NCBI GenBank assembly: GCA_020621965.1
Contig: JAHRYV010000010.1
Coordinates: forward strand, 26,071 to 70,519
DNA length: 44,449 bases
Source of the DNA: Curvibacter sp.
Lineage (GTDB): Bacteria > Pseudomonadota > Gammaproteobacteria > Burkholderiales > Burkholderiaceae_C
Direction of reading: 5' to 3'
The position numbers were made by a program, and so were the translations under genes. The notes beneath the pieces are model-generated. The model searched no databases. It had not been told where the DNA came from and worked only from the letters and a program-made list of their open reading frames with translations. Shown here piece by piece: positions 1 through 10,295 of the stretch. The stretch's first letter is position 1, and each line of letters opens with the position of its first letter.

Positions 1-124
1 GATGGCGCCGCTGCACCACCATTTCGAAAAGAGCGGCTGGAAGGAAACGCAGGTCGTGGTCCGCTTCTGGATCATCACCATGCTGCTGTGCCTGATCGGC
101 CTGTCGACCCTGAAATTGCGATGA
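1..124 (+). CDS. mraY: MraY, phospho-MurNAc-pentapeptide transferase (C-terminal end only)
   Basis: Only the last 40 codons are in the window; the frame begins at base 2. MraY is the inner-membrane enzyme that moves phospho-MurNAc-pentapeptide from UDP onto undecaprenyl phosphate to make lipid I. The visible end has the family's conserved APLHHHFE motif, then a final hydrophobic membrane segment ([16 protein letters not shown]), and stops with a basic tail. The TGA overlaps the ATG of murD (ATGA), as is usual in the dcw cluster. The identification rests on the motif and on the murD neighbour. Confidence 0.95.
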   Translation, partial: MAPLHHHFEKSGWKETQVVVRFWIITMLLCLIGLSTLKLR

Positions 125-1998
125 ACGACAACGAATCCCTCCACCCCGGCGAGGCGCCGGTACCGCCAGCCGCGGAGCTGCCGCCGCCGGCCGTGCCCGC
201 GCCCGAGCCGGGGCGTGAACCCGCGCCGGAATTGCCGGCGCCGCAGCCGCCCGTGGCCGACACGGCCGCGGCCAGCGCCGAGGCACCGAAGAAGGCAGGC
301 CCACGGCCGCTGCCCGAGACCTTGACCGCCGCGCGCGACGCGGCGGCGTTTGTGGCGCAACTGTTCACCGAGGTCAGCGCGCCCGAGGCGGCCGCTGCAG
401 CCACCGCGGCGGAGGTCCCGCCGCCGCCCGAGGCCGGCGCGCAGGGTGGTGAGGTCGAGGCGCCCGCCGCGGCCGAGTCCGCCGTCGAGGAGCTGGTGTC
501 GCCGCTGCGCGATCAGCACGTGCTCATCCTGGGCCTGGGCGCTTCGGGCCTGGCCATGGCCCGCTGGTGCGCGCGCCAGGGCGCGCGCGTGACGGTGGCC
601 GATACCCGCGAGACGCCGCCCCAGCTGGCTCAGCTGCAGGCCGAACTGCCGCAGGCGAGTTTTCGCGCCGGCGCCTTCGAGCCCGGCCTGGTCGAAGGCA
701 GCGACATCCGCGCCGTTTTCAAGAGCCCGGGCCTGACGCCGGCCGTGGTGGCGCCGGTCTGGCAGGCGGCGCAGGCCATCGGCCTGTGGGTCGGCGGTGA
801 ACTCGACCTGTTTGCCCGCGCCCTGCGCGAGCTGCAGGCCGAGCGCGGCTACGCGCCCAAGGTGCTGGCCATCACCGGCACCAATGGCAAGACGACCACC
901 ACGGCGCTCACCGGCCAGCTGGTCGCCCACACGGGCAAGAGCGTGGCGGTGGCGGGCAATATCGGCCCCAACCTGCTGGATGTGCTGGCCCAGCACCTCG
1001 ATGCGGGCACGCTGCCCGAGGTCTGGGTGCTGGAGCTCTCCAGCTTCCAGCTCGATGGCGTACAGGGTTTCGAGCCCACCGCGGCCGTGGTGCTGAACCT
1101 GACCCAGGACCACCTGGACTGGCACGGCAGCATGGAGGCCTACGGCGCGGCCAAGGCGCGCATTTTCGGCAGCCGGGGCCTGCTGGTGCTCAACCGCGAT
1201 GATCCGGCGGTGATGGCCATGCGGCCCGAACCGGTGCGCGTCAAGCTGCAAAAGCCCCAGTGGCGCGAGTACGTGAGCTTCGGGCTGGAGATGCCGCAGC
1301 GTCCGGGCGACTATGGCATCGAGATGGTCAACGGCATGGCCTGGCTGGTGCGCGCCATCGAGGTCGACGAGACGCAGAAACGGAAAAAAGGCGAAGAAGA
1401 GGAAATCTTCATCCAGCGCCTGATGCCGGCCGACGCGCTGCGCATCCGCGGCCGCCACAACGCCACCAACGCCCTGGCTGCGCTGGCCCTGGCGCAGGCC
1501 GCCGGCTGCCCGTTGGGGCCCATGCTCTACGGCCTGCGCGAATACCGCGGCGAGCCGCATCGTGTCGAGCCGGTGGCCATCGTGGGTGAGGTCGAGTACT
1601 TCGACGACAGCAAGGGCACCAATGTCGGGGCCACCGTGGCTGCGCTCACCGGCCTGGGCGCCGAGCGGCGCGTTATCGCCATCCTGGGCGGCGACGGCAA
1701 GGGGCAGGACTTTGCGCCCTTGTATGCCCCGGTGCAGCGCCACGCGCGCGCGGTGGTGCTGATCGGGCGCGACGCGCCGGCCATCCGCGCGGCGGTGCAG
1801 GGCACGGGTGTGCCGCTGTTCGACGCTGCCTCGCTGCCCGAGGCCGTGGTCCTGGCGCGCGCGCAGGCGCGGCCGGGTGACGCCGTGCTGCTGTCGCCGG
1901 CCTGTGCCAGCTTCGACATGTTCGACAACTACGAACACCGTGCCCGCGTTTTCATCGAGGCCGTGCAGGCGCTCGCGGACGAAGGAGGGCTGGCGTGA
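121..1998 (+). CDS. murD: MurD, UDP-MurNAc-L-Ala:D-Glu ligase with a long Ala/Pro N-terminal extension
   Basis: Cytoplasmic Mur ligase that adds D-glutamate to UDP-MurNAc-L-alanine using ATP. The ATG at 121 overlaps the mraY stop and gives 625 residues, far longer than the roughly 440-500 of most MurD. The first ~128 residues are low-complexity Ala/Pro/Glu. The Rossmann-like UDP-binding region ([10 protein letters not shown]) starts near residue 134, the ATP loop GTNGKTTT is at 253-260, and later come the [11 protein letters not shown] motif and the C-terminal ligase domain ([15 protein letters not shown]). A basic/acidic insertion ([10 protein letters not shown]) lies between the central and C-terminal domains. 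The catalytic core looks intact. The function of the extension is unknown; a linker or divisome interaction is only a guess. Confidence 0.96.
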   Translation: MNDNESLHPGEAPVPPAAELPPPAVPAPEPGREPAPELPAPQPPVADTAAASAEAPKKAGPRPLPETLTAARDAAAFVAQLFTEVSAPEAAAAATAAEVPPPPEAGAQGGEVEAPAAAESAVEELVSPLRDQHVLILGLGASGLAMARWCARQGARVTVADTRETPPQLAQLQAELPQASFRAGAFEPGLVEGSDIRAVFKSPGLTPAVVAPVWQAAQAIGLWVGGELDLFARALRELQAERGYAPKVLAITGTNGKTTTTALTGQLVAHTGKSVAVAGNIGPNLLDVLAQHLDAGTLPEVWVLELSSFQLDGVQGFEPTAAVVLNLTQDHLDWHGSMEAYGAAKARIFGSRGLLVLNRDDPAVMAMRPEPVRVKLQKPQWREYVSFGLEMPQRPGDYGIEMVNGMAWLVRAIEVDETQKRKKGEEEEIFIQRLMPADALRIRGRHNATNALAALALAQAAGCPLGPMLYGLREYRGEPHRVEPVAIVGEVEYFDDSKGTNVGATVAALTGLGAERRVIAILGGDGKGQDFAPLYAPVQRHARAVVLIGRDAPAIRAAVQGTGVPLFDAASLPEAVVLARAQARPGDAVLLSPACASFDMFDNYEHRARVFIEAVQALADEGGLA

Positions 1999-3245
1999 CG
2001 GCTCTGGCCCAACGCATCCGCGGCTGGTTCGGCAACGCGCCGGCGGCCGACGCCCTGCCGGTGCGACTGGGGCCGCGCGGCTATGGCCGCAGCGGCAGCC
2101 AGCCGGTGCGCCTGTCCGACTTCGACCTGGCGCTGATCTGGGTCGTGGTGGCGCTGCTGGCCTGGGGGCTGGTGATGGTCTATTCGGCCTCGATCGCGCT
2201 GCCCGACAACCCCAAGTTCGCGCGCTACGCACACACGCATTTCCTGAGCCGGCACCTGGTCTCGCTGGTGATCGCCTTCGTTGCCGCCCTGATCGCCTTC
2301 CAGATCCCGGTGGCCAAGTGGGAAAAGATCGCCCCCTGGTTGCTGGTGGCCGCGCTGCTGCTGCTGGTGGCGGTGCTGATCCCGGGCATCGGCAAGGGCG
2401 TCAACGGTGCGAAGCGCTGGATCGCGCTGGGCATCACCAACTTCCAGCCGTCCGAGCTGGCCAAGCTGGCGGTGCTGCTGTATGCGGCCGACTACATGGT
2501 GCGCAAGATGGACGTGAAGGAGCATTTCTTCCGCGCCGTCGCGCCCATGGGGGCGGCGGTGGCGGTGATCGGCCTGCTGCTGCTGGCCGAGCCCGACATG
2601 GGCGCCTTCATGGTGATCGCGGTGATCGCCATGGGCATCCTGTTCCTGGGTGGTGTCAACGCCCGCATGTTCTTCCTGATCGCGGCCATTCTGCTGGTGG
2701 CCTTCGTGCTGATGATCGCGCTGAGCGAATGGCGGCGCGAGCGCATCTTTGCCTACCTCGACCCCTGGGACGAGCGCCACACGCTGGGCAAGGGGTACCA
2801 GCTCTCGCATTCGCTGATCGCCTTCGGCCGCGGCCAGATCTTCGGTGTCGGGCTGGGCGGCAGCGTGGAAAAACTCCACTGGCTGCCCGAAGCCCATACC
2901 GACTTCCTGCTCGCCGTGATCGGCGAGGAGTTCGGCCTGATCGGTGTGCTGAGCATCATCACACTGTTCTTCTGGCTGACCCGTCGTGTCATGCACATCG
3001 GCCGCCAGGCCATCGCGCTCGACCGCGTCTTTGCCGGCCTGGCCGCGCAGGGGGTGGGCGTGTGGATGGGCTTTCAGGCCTTCATCAACATGGGCGTGAA
3101 CCTCGGCGCCCTGCCGACCAAGGGCCTGACCCTGCCTTTCATGAGCTACGGCGGCTCGGCCATCCTGATGAACCTGGTGGCGGTGGCCATCGTGCTGCGC
3201 GTGGATTATGAAAACCGACAACTGATGCACGGAGGGCGCTCATGA
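1995..3245 (+). CDS. ftsW: FtsW, septal peptidoglycan glycosyltransferase (SEDS family)
   Basis: Polytopic inner-membrane SEDS polymerase of the divisome, working with PBP3/FtsI at the septum. The GTG at 1995 overlaps the murD TGA (GTGA), giving 416 residues. After a ~50-residue cytoplasmic N-terminus come about ten hydrophobic segments. SEDS landmarks include [18 protein letters not shown], the AEPDMG loop, the large periplasmic loop with [14 protein letters not shown], and the C-terminal [15 protein letters not shown]. Its location between murD and murG separates it from the paralogue RodA encoded at 30829. The last 24 bases (from 3222) form the first copy of the direct repeat that flanks an insertion before murG. 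Confidence 0.96.
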   Translation: MTALAQRIRGWFGNAPAADALPVRLGPRGYGRSGSQPVRLSDFDLALIWVVVALLAWGLVMVYSASIALPDNPKFARYAHTHFLSRHLVSLVIAFVAALIAFQIPVAKWEKIAPWLLVAALLLLVAVLIPGIGKGVNGAKRWIALGITNFQPSELAKLAVLLYAADYMVRKMDVKEHFFRAVAPMGAAVAVIGLLLLAEPDMGAFMVIAVIAMGILFLGGVNARMFFLIAAILLVAFVLMIALSEWRRERIFAYLDPWDERHTLGKGYQLSHSLIAFGRGQIFGVGLGGSVEKLHWLPEAHTDFLLAVIGEEFGLIGVLSIITLFFWLTRRVMHIGRQAIALDRVFAGLAAQGVGVWMGFQAFINMGVNLGALPTKGLTLPFMSYGGSAILMNLVAVAIVLRVDYENRQLMHGGRS

Positions 3246-3332
3246 GTTGCCGGTTTCACCAAAATCGACACTGCGCGCAGCGCAGCATGGCGCGGCACGC
3301 GGCATGGCTGATGCACGGAGGGCGCTCATGAG
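3222..3332 (+). repeat. 86-bp insertion bounded by a perfect 25-bp direct repeat at the ftsW-murG junction
   Basis: Bases 3222-3246 and 3308-3332 are identical over 25 positions, and the offset is 86 bp. The repeated unit contains the last codons of ftsW, the Shine-Dalgarno GGAGG and the ATGAG overlap. Both copies therefore carry a ribosome-binding site plus start codon, and the 61 bases between them (3247-3307) have no counterpart that I see in the window. This looks like a duplication with insertion at the junction. The original overlap was probably the direct ftsW-murG ATGA that survives at 3242-3245. Confidence 0.9.
3242..3331 (+). other. 29-codon bridging open frame between ftsW and murG
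   Basis: The ATG at 3242 overlaps the ftsW TGA, and the frame ends in a TGA at 3329-3331 that overlaps the murG ATG at 3328. It has its own GGAGG site upstream. The product would be 29 residues, begins [10 protein letters not shown], and ends in the same seven residues as FtsW (LMHGGRS) because of the 25-bp duplication. I do not think it has a protein function. Its likely role is to keep ribosomes moving from ftsW to murG after the insertion. Whether it is translated is inference. Confidence 0.45.
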
Positions 3333-4389
3333 CAAGTGTGCGCTTGTCATGGCCGGCGGTACGGGTGGGCACATCTTCCCAGGCCTGGCCGTGGCCGAAG
3401 GCCTGCGTGAATGCGGCTGGCGCGTGCACTGGCTGGGCAACCAGCAGGGCATGGAAGGCCGGCTGGTGCCGCCGCGCGGTTTCGCCTTCGAGCACATCGA
3501 CTTCGGCGGCGTGCGCGGCAAGGGGCCGCTCACGCTGGCCCTGCTGCCTCTGCGTCTGCTGCGGGCCTTTTGGCAGAGCATCCAGGTGATCCGCCGCGTC
3601 AAGCCGGACGTGGTGATCGGCCTGGGCGGCTACATCACTTTTCCGGCCGGGATGATGGGCGTGTTGCTGGGCAAGCCGCTGCTGCTGCACGAGCAGAACT
3701 CCGTGGCCGGCCTGGCCAACAAGGTGTTGGCTGGCGTGGCCGACCGCGTGTACACCGCCTTCCCGGAAGTGATCCGCAAGGCGCAGTGGGTGGGCAACCC
3801 GCTGCGTCGGGCCTTCCTGCAGCAGGACCCGCCGATCGCGCGATTCGCCGGCCGCAGCGGTCCGTTGCGCCTGCTGGTGGTGGGCGGCAGCCTGGGCGCC
3901 AAGGCCTTGAATGAGGCGGTGCCCCAGGCGCTGGCCCTGATCCCGAGCGCGCAGCGCCCGCAGGTCCTGCACCAGAGCGGCGCCACCCAGATCGACGCGC
4001 TGCGCGCCAACTACCAGGCCGCCGGCGTGCAGGCCGAGCTGACACCTTTCATCGAGGACACGGCGTCCGCGTTTGCCGACGCCGACGTGATCGTCTGCCG
4101 TGCCGGCGCCAGCACCGTGACCGAGATCGCCGCCGTGGGGGCGGCCGCCATCTTCGTCCCCTTCCCGGCGGCGGTGGACGACCACCAGACCACCAATGCC
4201 CGCTTCCTGGTCGAGCAGGGCGCCGGCCTGCTGCTGCCGCAACCCGACCTCACGCCCGAACGCCTGGCGCGCCTGCTGCAGAAGATCGACCGTCCCACCT
4301 TGCTGCAGTGGGCCGAGCAGGCGCAGAAGCTGGCCAAGACCCACGCCACCGCGCAGCTGGTGGCGGCCTGCGAGGAGCTGGCACCATGA
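3328..4389 (+). CDS. murG: MurG, UDP-GlcNAc:lipid I GlcNAc transferase
   Basis: Peripheral inner-membrane GT-B glycosyltransferase that converts lipid I to lipid II. The ATG at 3328 follows GGAGG and gives 353 residues, the normal family length. The N-terminus has the glycine-rich loop [15 protein letters not shown], followed by HEQN, GNPLR, GGSLGA and the nucleotide-sugar-binding [10 protein letters not shown] plus DDHQTTNA. An in-frame TTG at 3247 would add 27 residues, but it lies inside the inserted DNA and has no family support. The stop overlaps the murC ATG (ATGA). Confidence 0.96.
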   Translation: MSKCALVMAGGTGGHIFPGLAVAEGLRECGWRVHWLGNQQGMEGRLVPPRGFAFEHIDFGGVRGKGPLTLALLPLRLLRAFWQSIQVIRRVKPDVVIGLGGYITFPAGMMGVLLGKPLLLHEQNSVAGLANKVLAGVADRVYTAFPEVIRKAQWVGNPLRRAFLQQDPPIARFAGRSGPLRLLVVGGSLGAKALNEAVPQALALIPSAQRPQVLHQSGATQIDALRANYQAAGVQAELTPFIEDTASAFADADVIVCRAGASTVTEIAAVGAAAIFVPFPAAVDDHQTTNARFLVEQGAGLLLPQPDLTPERLARLLQKIDRPTLLQWAEQAQKLAKTHATAQLVAACEELAP

Positions 4390-5810
4390 AACACGCAATC
4401 AAACACATCCATTTCGTCGGCGTCGGCGGCGCCGGCATGTCCGGCATCGCCGAGGTACTGCACAATCTGGGCTACACCATCTCGGGTTCGGACCTGAGCG
4501 ACAGCGCCACGCTCAGGCGCCTGGCCTCGCTGGGCATCAAGACCTGCGTCGGCCATGCGGCCGACCACATCGCGGGCGCCGACGCGGTCGTGACCTCCAC
4601 CGCGGTCAAGTCCGACAACCCCGAGGTGCTGGCCGCGCGTGACAAGCGCATCCCCATCGTGCCGCGCGCCGTCATGCTGGCCGAACTCATGCGCCTGAAG
4701 CAGGGCATTGCGATCGCCGGCACACACGGCAAGACCACCACCACCAGCCTGGTGGCCAGCGTGCTGGCCGAAGCCGGGCTGGACCCGACCTTTGTCATCG
4801 GCGGGCGCCTCAACAGCGCCGGCGCCAACGCGCGGCTGGGCAGCGGCGAGCACATCGTGGTCGAGGCCGACGAAAGCGACGCTTCCTTCCTCAACCTGAT
4901 GCCGGTCATGGCGGTGGTGACCAACATCGACGCCGACCACATGGAGACCTATGGCCACGACTTCGGCCGGCTGAAGAAGGCCTTTGTCGACTTCCTGCAC
5001 CGCATGCCCTTCTACGGCACGGCCATCCTGTGCACCGACGACGCCGCGGTGCGCGAGATCGTGCCCGAGGTGAACTGCCCCATCACCAGCTACGGCTTCA
5101 ACGAAGGCGCCCAGGTGCGCGCCGTCAACGTGCGGGCCCAGGACGGCCAGATGCACTTCACCGTGCAGCGACGCAACGGCGTGGTGCTGCCGGATCTGGA
5201 CGTGGTGCTCAACCTGCCGGGCCGCCACAACGTGCTCAACGCCCTGTCGGCGATCGCGGTGGCCGCCGAGTTGGACATTCCCGACGCCGCGCTGCGCAAG
5301 GCGCTGGCCGAGTTCAAGGGTGTGGGGCGGCGTTTCCAGCGCTACGGCGAGGTGGTCGCCAAGGACGGCGGCCGCTTCACCCTGATCGACGACTACGGCC
5401 ACCACCCGGTGGAAATGGCGGCCACGCTGGCCGCGGCGCGCGGCGCCTTCCCCGGGCGGCGCCTGGTGCTGGCCTTCCAGCCGCACCGTTACACGCGCAC
5501 CCGCGACTGCTTCGAGGATTTCGTCAAGGTCATCGGCGAGGCCGATGCGGTGCTGCTGGCCGAGGTCTACGCCGCCGGCGAGGCGCCCATCGTCGCGGCC
5601 GACGGCCGCAGCCTGGCGCGCGCGCTGCGGGTGGCGGGCAAGCTCGAGCCCGTGTTCGTGGACGACATCGCCGCCATGCCGCAGGCGATTGCGGACAACG
5701 CGCGTGGCGGCGACGTGGTGATGTGCATGGGGGCCGGCTCCATCGGGGCCGTGCCGGGCAAGGTGGTGGAACTGCAGGGACAGGCTGCGGGCAAGGCAGG
5801 TGTGAAGTGA
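4386..5810 (+). CDS. murC: MurC, UDP-N-acetylmuramate:L-alanine ligase
   Basis: Cytoplasmic ATP-dependent ligase that adds the first amino acid, L-alanine, to UDP-MurNAc. It has 474 residues from an ATG overlapping the murG stop. The N-terminal motif [17 protein letters not shown] is typical of MurC, the ATP loop GTHGKTTTT is at residues 112-119, and the central EADESDASF and the C-terminal DDYGHHPVE and FQPHRYTR motifs are present. The related ligase Mpl is encoded at 34971-36362 and reuses the same fold on recycled tripeptide. Confidence 0.97.
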   Translation: MKHAIKHIHFVGVGGAGMSGIAEVLHNLGYTISGSDLSDSATLRRLASLGIKTCVGHAADHIAGADAVVTSTAVKSDNPEVLAARDKRIPIVPRAVMLAELMRLKQGIAIAGTHGKTTTTSLVASVLAEAGLDPTFVIGGRLNSAGANARLGSGEHIVVEADESDASFLNLMPVMAVVTNIDADHMETYGHDFGRLKKAFVDFLHRMPFYGTAILCTDDAAVREIVPEVNCPITSYGFNEGAQVRAVNVRAQDGQMHFTVQRRNGVVLPDLDVVLNLPGRHNVLNALSAIAVAAELDIPDAALRKALAEFKGVGRRFQRYGEVVAKDGGRFTLIDDYGHHPVEMAATLAAARGAFPGRRLVLAFQPHRYTRTRDCFEDFVKVIGEADAVLLAEVYAAGEAPIVAADGRSLARALRVAGKLEPVFVDDIAAMPQAIADNARGGDVVMCMGAGSIGAVPGKVVELQGQAAGKAGVK

Positions 5811-5821
5811 ACAAGGACACA

Positions 5822-6763
5822 ATGAATCTGGGCAAGGTGGCGGTATTGATGGGCGGCTCGTCCGCGGAGCGTGACATCTCGATCATGTCGGGCAGCGGCG
5901 TGCTCAAGGCGCTGCAGTCGCGCGGGGTGGATGCGCATGCCTTCGACCCGGCCGAGCGCGAGCTGGGCGAGCTCAAGCGCGAGGGCTTCCAGCGCTGCTT
6001 CATCGCGCTGCACGGCCGTTTCGGCGAGGACGGCACCGTGCAAGGGGCACTGGAGCTGCTGGGCATCCCCTACACCGGCTCCGGTGTCATGGCCTCGGCG
6101 ATCGCCATCGACAAGGTCATGACCAAGCGTATCTGGCGCGCCGAGGGCCTGTCCACACCGGCCTGGCGCAAGGTGAATAGCGCCGCGGCCACACGCGCCG
6201 CCTTTGCCGAGCTGGGCGCACCCATGATCGTCAAGCCGGCGCGCGAGGGTTCGTCCATCGGCCTGACCAAGGTGATGTCACTGGACCAGTGCGACGCGGC
6301 CTACACCCAGGCAGCGCAGAAGGATGAGCAGGTGCTGTGCGAGCAGTTCGTCAGCGGTGACGAGGTGACCGTGCCCGTGCTGGGCAGCGGGGCGCAGGCG
6401 CGCGCGCTGCCGGTGATCCGCATCGTGGCGCCGGGCGGCAACTACGACTACCAGAACAAGTACTTCAGCGACGACACGCAGTACCTCGTGCCCTGCGGCC
6501 TGCCCGCGGGCGAGGAAGAGAAGATCCAGGCGCTGGTGCTGCAGGCCTACCAGGTGCTGGGCTGCCGCGGCTGGGCGCGCGCCGACGTGATGATCGACGC
6601 GCGTACGCGCCAGCCCTACCTGCTGGAGATCAACACCGCGCCCGGCATGACCGGCCACTCCCTGGTGCCGATGTCCGCGCGTGCCGCCGGCATCAGCTAC
6701 GAGGAACTCTGCGTGCGGCTGCTGCAAAGCGCCGCGCGGGACCACGGAGACGCGCCCGCATGA
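5822..6763 (+). CDS. ddl: Ddl, D-alanine:D-alanine ligase
   Basis: Cytoplasmic ATP-grasp enzyme that makes D-Ala-D-Ala for the peptidoglycan stem. I place the start at ATG 5822, five bases after AAGGA, for 313 residues. A GTG at 5807 that overlaps the murC stop is the alternative and adds five residues. Visible motifs are [27 protein letters not shown], the ATP-grasp block [14 protein letters not shown], and C-terminal [18 protein letters not shown]. The stop overlaps the ftsQ ATG (ATGA). Confidence 0.95.
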   Translation: MNLGKVAVLMGGSSAERDISIMSGSGVLKALQSRGVDAHAFDPAERELGELKREGFQRCFIALHGRFGEDGTVQGALELLGIPYTGSGVMASAIAIDKVMTKRIWRAEGLSTPAWRKVNSAAATRAAFAELGAPMIVKPAREGSSIGLTKVMSLDQCDAAYTQAAQKDEQVLCEQFVSGDEVTVPVLGSGAQARALPVIRIVAPGGNYDYQNKYFSDDTQYLVPCGLPAGEEEKIQALVLQAYQVLGCRGWARADVMIDARTRQPYLLEINTAPGMTGHSLVPMSARAAGISYEELCVRLLQSAARDHGDAPA

Positions 6764-7551
6764 ACCCCACGCTGCCCGTGCCGCTCGACGTCAAGCTCAT
6801 GAACCTGACAGCCAATCTGCTGCTGTTGGGTTTCATGCTGCTGGCGCTGGGCTTTGCGGGCAAGTGGTTGACGCATCACCCGGTGTTTGCGATCCGCGGC
6901 CTGACAGTCTGGGGCGACATCAGCCACACCAGTGCCCTGACCTTGCGGGCTCACGTCGGCCCGCAGCTCAAGGGCACCTTCCTGACGGTGGACCTGAACG
7001 CCGTGCGCCTGGCCTTCGAGGCCGCGCCCTGGGTGCGCCGTGCCGTGGTGCAGCGCGAGTTTCCGAACCGGCTGCGCGTCATCCTGCAGGAACACCAGGC
7101 GGTGGCCTACTGGGGCGAGGAGGGCGAGTCCACGCTGGTCAACAACTATGGCGAAGTGTTCGAGGCCAACCTGGGCGAAGTCGAGCAGGACCGGCTGCCG
7201 CGCCTGGACGGCCCGATCGAGCAATCGGCCCAGGTGCTGCTCATGTACGGCGAGCTGCTGCCCTTGTTCGAGGCCCTGGACCTGCCGCTGGAGCAGCTGA
7301 GACTGAGCGGCCGGGGCAACTGGCAGGCGCAGCTGGGCAACGGCGCGGTGATCGAACTGGGTAGTGGCGGTGTGGCGGAGGTGACGGCGCGCGCGCGCCA
7401 GTTCCTCGGCACCGTCGGCCAGGTGGCGGCCCACCACGGACGCAAGCTCGACGCGCTGGCCGCGGCCGACCTGCGTTATGGGCAGGGTTATGCCTTGCGG
7501 CTGCACGGTGTGAGCACCGTGGCCGGGCGCGACCCCGCGAAGAGACACTAG
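6760..7551 (+). CDS. ftsQ: FtsQ, divisome assembly protein
   Basis: Bitopic inner-membrane protein that links early and late divisome components through FtsB and FtsL. It has 263 residues, with a short cytoplasmic N-terminus, one membrane segment at about residues 18-37 ([18 protein letters not shown]), and then a periplasmic POTRA domain ([38 protein letters not shown]). The FtsQ beta-domain ([29 protein letters not shown]) follows. The start overlaps the ddl stop, and the position between ddl and ftsA supports the call. Confidence 0.95.
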   Translation: MNPTLPVPLDVKLMNLTANLLLLGFMLLALGFAGKWLTHHPVFAIRGLTVWGDISHTSALTLRAHVGPQLKGTFLTVDLNAVRLAFEAAPWVRRAVVQREFPNRLRVILQEHQAVAYWGEEGESTLVNNYGEVFEANLGEVEQDRLPRLDGPIEQSAQVLLMYGELLPLFEALDLPLEQLRLSGRGNWQAQLGNGAVIELGSGGVAEVTARARQFLGTVGQVAAHHGRKLDALAAADLRYGQGYALRLHGVSTVAGRDPAKRH

Positions 7552-7578
7552 AAAAGCAGATACAGCAGGACCATCGAC

Positions 7579-8807
7579 ATGGCAAAAGAGTACAAGGATC
7601 TGGTTGTCGGACTCGACATCGGCACCGCCAAGGTGATGGTGGTGGTGGCCGAGGTGTTGCCCGGCGGCGAGCTCAAGCTCGCCGGCCTGGGGGTGGCGCC
7701 GAGCAACGGTCTGAAACGCGGCGTGGTGGTGAACATCGACGCCACGGTGCACAGCATCCAGCAGGCCCTGAAAGAGGCCGAGCTGATGGCCGACTGCAAG
7801 ATCACCCGTGTCTACACCGGCATCACGGGCAGCCACATCCGCGGCATCAACTCCAGCGGCATGGTGGCGGTGAAGGACCGCGAGGTCAGCGGCGCCGACG
7901 TGGCGCGGGTGGTGGAGACGGCCAAGGCGATCAACATCTCGACCGACCAGCGCCTGCTGCTGGTCGAGCCGCAGGAATTCATCATCGACGGCCAGGACGT
8001 GCGCGAACCCATCGGCATGAGCGGCATCCGGCTGGAGGCCAAGGTGCACATCGTCACCGGCGCCCAGAGCGCGGCCGAGAACATCATCAAGTGCGTGCGC
8101 CGCTGCGGCCTGGAGGTGGAGCAGCTCATGCCAACCCGCTGGCCTCCAGCCTGTCGGTGCTGACCGACGACGAGAAGGAGCTGGGCGTGGCCTGCGTGGA
8201 CATCGGTGCCGGCACCACCGACGTGGCGGTGTTCACGGGCGGCGCCATCCGCTACACGTCCGTCATCCCGATCGCGGGTGACCTGATCACCAGCGACATC
8301 GCCATGGCCCTGCGCACGCCGACCAAGGACGCGGAAGACATCAAGGTCGAAAGCGGTTTTGCCAAGCAGCTGCTGGCCGACCCCGACGTGCAGGTCGAGG
8401 TGCCGGGTCTGGGCGACCGCGGGCCGCGCATGCTCAGCCGCCAGGCCCTGGCCGGCGTGATCGAGCCGCGGGTAGAGGAAATCTTCTCCCTGGTGCACCA
8501 GGTGCTGCGTGATTCGGGCTGCGAGGAGGTGCTGTCCTCGGGCATCGTGCTCACCGGTGGCAGTTCGGTCATGCCGGGCATGGTGGAGCTGGGTGAGGAC
8601 ATCTTTCTCAAACCGGTGCGCCGCGGCCTGCCCAAGTACCGCGGCGCGCTGGCCGACATGGTGGGCCAGCCGCGCGCGGCCACCGTCATGGGCCTGCTGG
8701 AAGAGGCGCGCATGGCGCGCCTGCGTGGTTACAAGGTGGCCCAGAAACACGGCTCCATGAAAACGGCCGTGGGCCGCGTCAAGGACTGGTTCATCGGGAA
8801 CTTCTGA
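7579..8807 (+). pseudogene. ftsA: FtsA, actin-like divisome protein; reading frame broken by a one-base deletion
   Basis: FtsA tethers FtsZ to the membrane. The first part (ATG 7579 to about 8130) reads VGLDIGTAKVMVVVAEV through CVRRCGLEVEQLM, then shifts and stops at 8161-8163 after 194 residues. The rest of the protein (LASSLSVLTDDEKELGVACVDIGAGTTDVAVF ... WFIGNF) continues in the next frame to 8807. Restoring one base after about 8131, where the family would read LMLNPLASS, gives an uninterrupted 409-residue protein of normal length, including the C-terminal amphipathic membrane-targeting helix. Everything on both sides is conserved. FtsA is normally important for division, so a sequencing or assembly error is the likeliest cause; a real mutation cannot be excluded. 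Confidence 0.93.
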
Positions 8808-8947
8808 ACATGAATACCAAGAACAAGCACTGGTTGGCGCGAGGAAGTCCGCATCGAAAACGACGCCGCACCGGTCCGCCGGGCTGAGCGCGCCGCAAGG
8901 ATTTCAGGCAACACACATCAAGGCAACGGCAAGTAAGGAGTATCAAA

Positions 8948-10195
8948 ATGGACGGCATAGAAATGTTTGACGACGCAGTCTTCAACCAGGGGACGCAGAT
9001 CAAGGTCATCGGCGTGGGCGGCGGTGGCGGCAACGCGGTGGACCACATGATTGCGCGCGACGTGCAGGGCGTGGAGTTCATCTGCGCCAACACCGATGCC
9101 CAGGCCCTGACCCGCAGCACGGCCCACAAGATCATCCAGCTCGGGGGCACCGGCCTGGGCGCCGGCAGCAAACCCGAAAAGGGGCGCGAGGCGGCCGAGG
9201 CCGCGGTGGCCGACATCCGCACGGCCATCGCCGGCGCGCACATGCTCTTCATCACCGCCGGCATGGGCGGGGGCACCGGCACGGGCGCCGCGCCCGTGAT
9301 CGCGCGCGTGGCCAAGGAGATGGGCATCCTGACCGTGGGTGTGGTGACCAAGCCCTTCGACTGGGAGGGGGGCCGGCGCATGACCAACGCCGACGCCGGC
9401 CTGACCGAGCTCGAGGCCAACGTCGACTCGCTGATCGTGGTGCTCAACGAGAAACTGCAGGAAGTGCTGGGCGACGACATCACCCAGGACGAGGCCTTTG
9501 CCCACGCCAACGACGTGCTGAAGAACGCCGTGGGCGGCATTGCCGAGATCATCAACGTGCCCGGTCACGTGAACGTGGACTTCGAGGACGTGCGCACCGT
9601 GATGGGCGAGCCCGGCAAGGCCATGATGGGCACGGCCGCGGCCAACGGCCCGGACCGCGCCCGCATCGCTGCCGAGCAGGCCGTGGCCTGCCCGCTGCTG
9701 GAGGGCATCGACCTCTCGGGCGCCAAGGGCGTGCTGGTGCTGGTCACCGCCGCCAAGGGCAGCCTCAAGCTGTCCGAGTCCAAGCTGGCCATGAACACCA
9801 TCCGCGCCTACGCCTCGCCCGACGCGCACGTGATCTACGGCACGGCCTACGACGACGGCCTGGGTGACCAGATCCGCGTCACCGTGGTCGCCACCGGCCT
9901 CTCCCGCCAGGGTGTGCGCCGCACCGCGCCGCCGCTGCAGGTGCTGCGCACCGGCACCGACAACGTGCCTTTCCAGGTGCCCACCCTGAACAGCCCGGTG
10001 ACCTCCGGCACCCTGCCGGGCGCGCCGGCCATGCCGGCACCCGGGGTGCCGCAGCCGGACTACAACGCCATGGCCACGCCCAGCGTCTGGCGCACCCGCG
10101 ACCGCACCCAGGCCGCGGCCAAGGTGGACGCGCTGTCCTCGGGCGGCATGGACGACTTCGAGATCCCGGCTTTCCTGCGCAAGCAGGCCGATTGA
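8948..10195 (+). CDS. ftsZ: FtsZ, tubulin-like cell division GTPase
   Basis: Cytoplasmic GTPase that polymerises into the Z ring. The start ATG follows AAGGAG with good spacing and gives 415 residues. The N-terminal GTPase domain has IKVIGVGGGGGNAVDHM and the tubulin signature GGGTGTGAAPVIA, with the T7 loop (NVDFEDV) in the C-terminal half. A variable Pro/Ala linker (about 335-395) leads to the conserved C-terminal peptide DDFEIPAFLRKQAD, which binds FtsA and ZipA-type partners. It is separated from ftsA by 140 bases that contain no convincing gene. Confidence 0.98.
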   Translation: MDGIEMFDDAVFNQGTQIKVIGVGGGGGNAVDHMIARDVQGVEFICANTDAQALTRSTAHKIIQLGGTGLGAGSKPEKGREAAEAAVADIRTAIAGAHMLFITAGMGGGTGTGAAPVIARVAKEMGILTVGVVTKPFDWEGGRRMTNADAGLTELEANVDSLIVVLNEKLQEVLGDDITQDEAFAHANDVLKNAVGGIAEIINVPGHVNVDFEDVRTVMGEPGKAMMGTAAANGPDRARIAAEQAVACPLLEGIDLSGAKGVLVLVTAAKGSLKLSESKLAMNTIRAYASPDAHVIYGTAYDDGLGDQIRVTVVATGLSRQGVRRTAPPLQVLRTGTDNVPFQVPTLNSPVTSGTLPGAPAMPAPGVPQPDYNAMATPSVWRTRDRTQAAAKVDALSSGGMDDFEIPAFLRKQAD

Positions 10196-10203
10196 CGGTG
10201 CCG

Positions 10204-10231
10204 CGCGAACCGGGCGCGCGCGCGGTTCGCG
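10204..10231 (+). terminator. GC-rich hairpin after ftsZ, weak terminator candidate
   Basis: A 9-bp perfect stem (10204-10212 with 10223-10231, CGCGAACCG/CGGTTCGCG) encloses a 10-base GC loop eight bases after the ftsZ stop. No U-tract follows, so it is not a standard intrinsic terminator. It may be a Rho-related or mRNA-stabilising structure at the end of the dcw transcript. Confidence 0.4.
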
Positions 10232-10295
10232 TCGGACTATCAATCCGATACAAAACCTTTCAACCGCTTTCGCGGCGGGAAAGTGCCCACCCACT

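Noticed and set aside
3247-3327. TTG start that would lengthen MurG by 27 residues
   Set aside because: The extra codons lie in the inserted DNA. The ATG at 3328 has a good GGAGG site and gives the family length.
5807-5821. GTG 5807 as the ddl start
   Set aside because: It overlaps the murC stop nicely, but the ATG at 5822 has AAGGA at good spacing and begins right before the conserved N-terminal strand. The GTG remains possible.
8810-8887. A 25-codon frame between ftsA and ftsZ
   Set aside because: It starts just after the ftsA stop without a clear ribosome-binding site and encodes a random-looking basic peptide. It could be chance, so I do not list it as a gene.
10204-10231. ftsZ hairpin as a true intrinsic terminator
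   Set aside because: The stem is good but no U-tract follows. I kept it only as a low-confidence structure.
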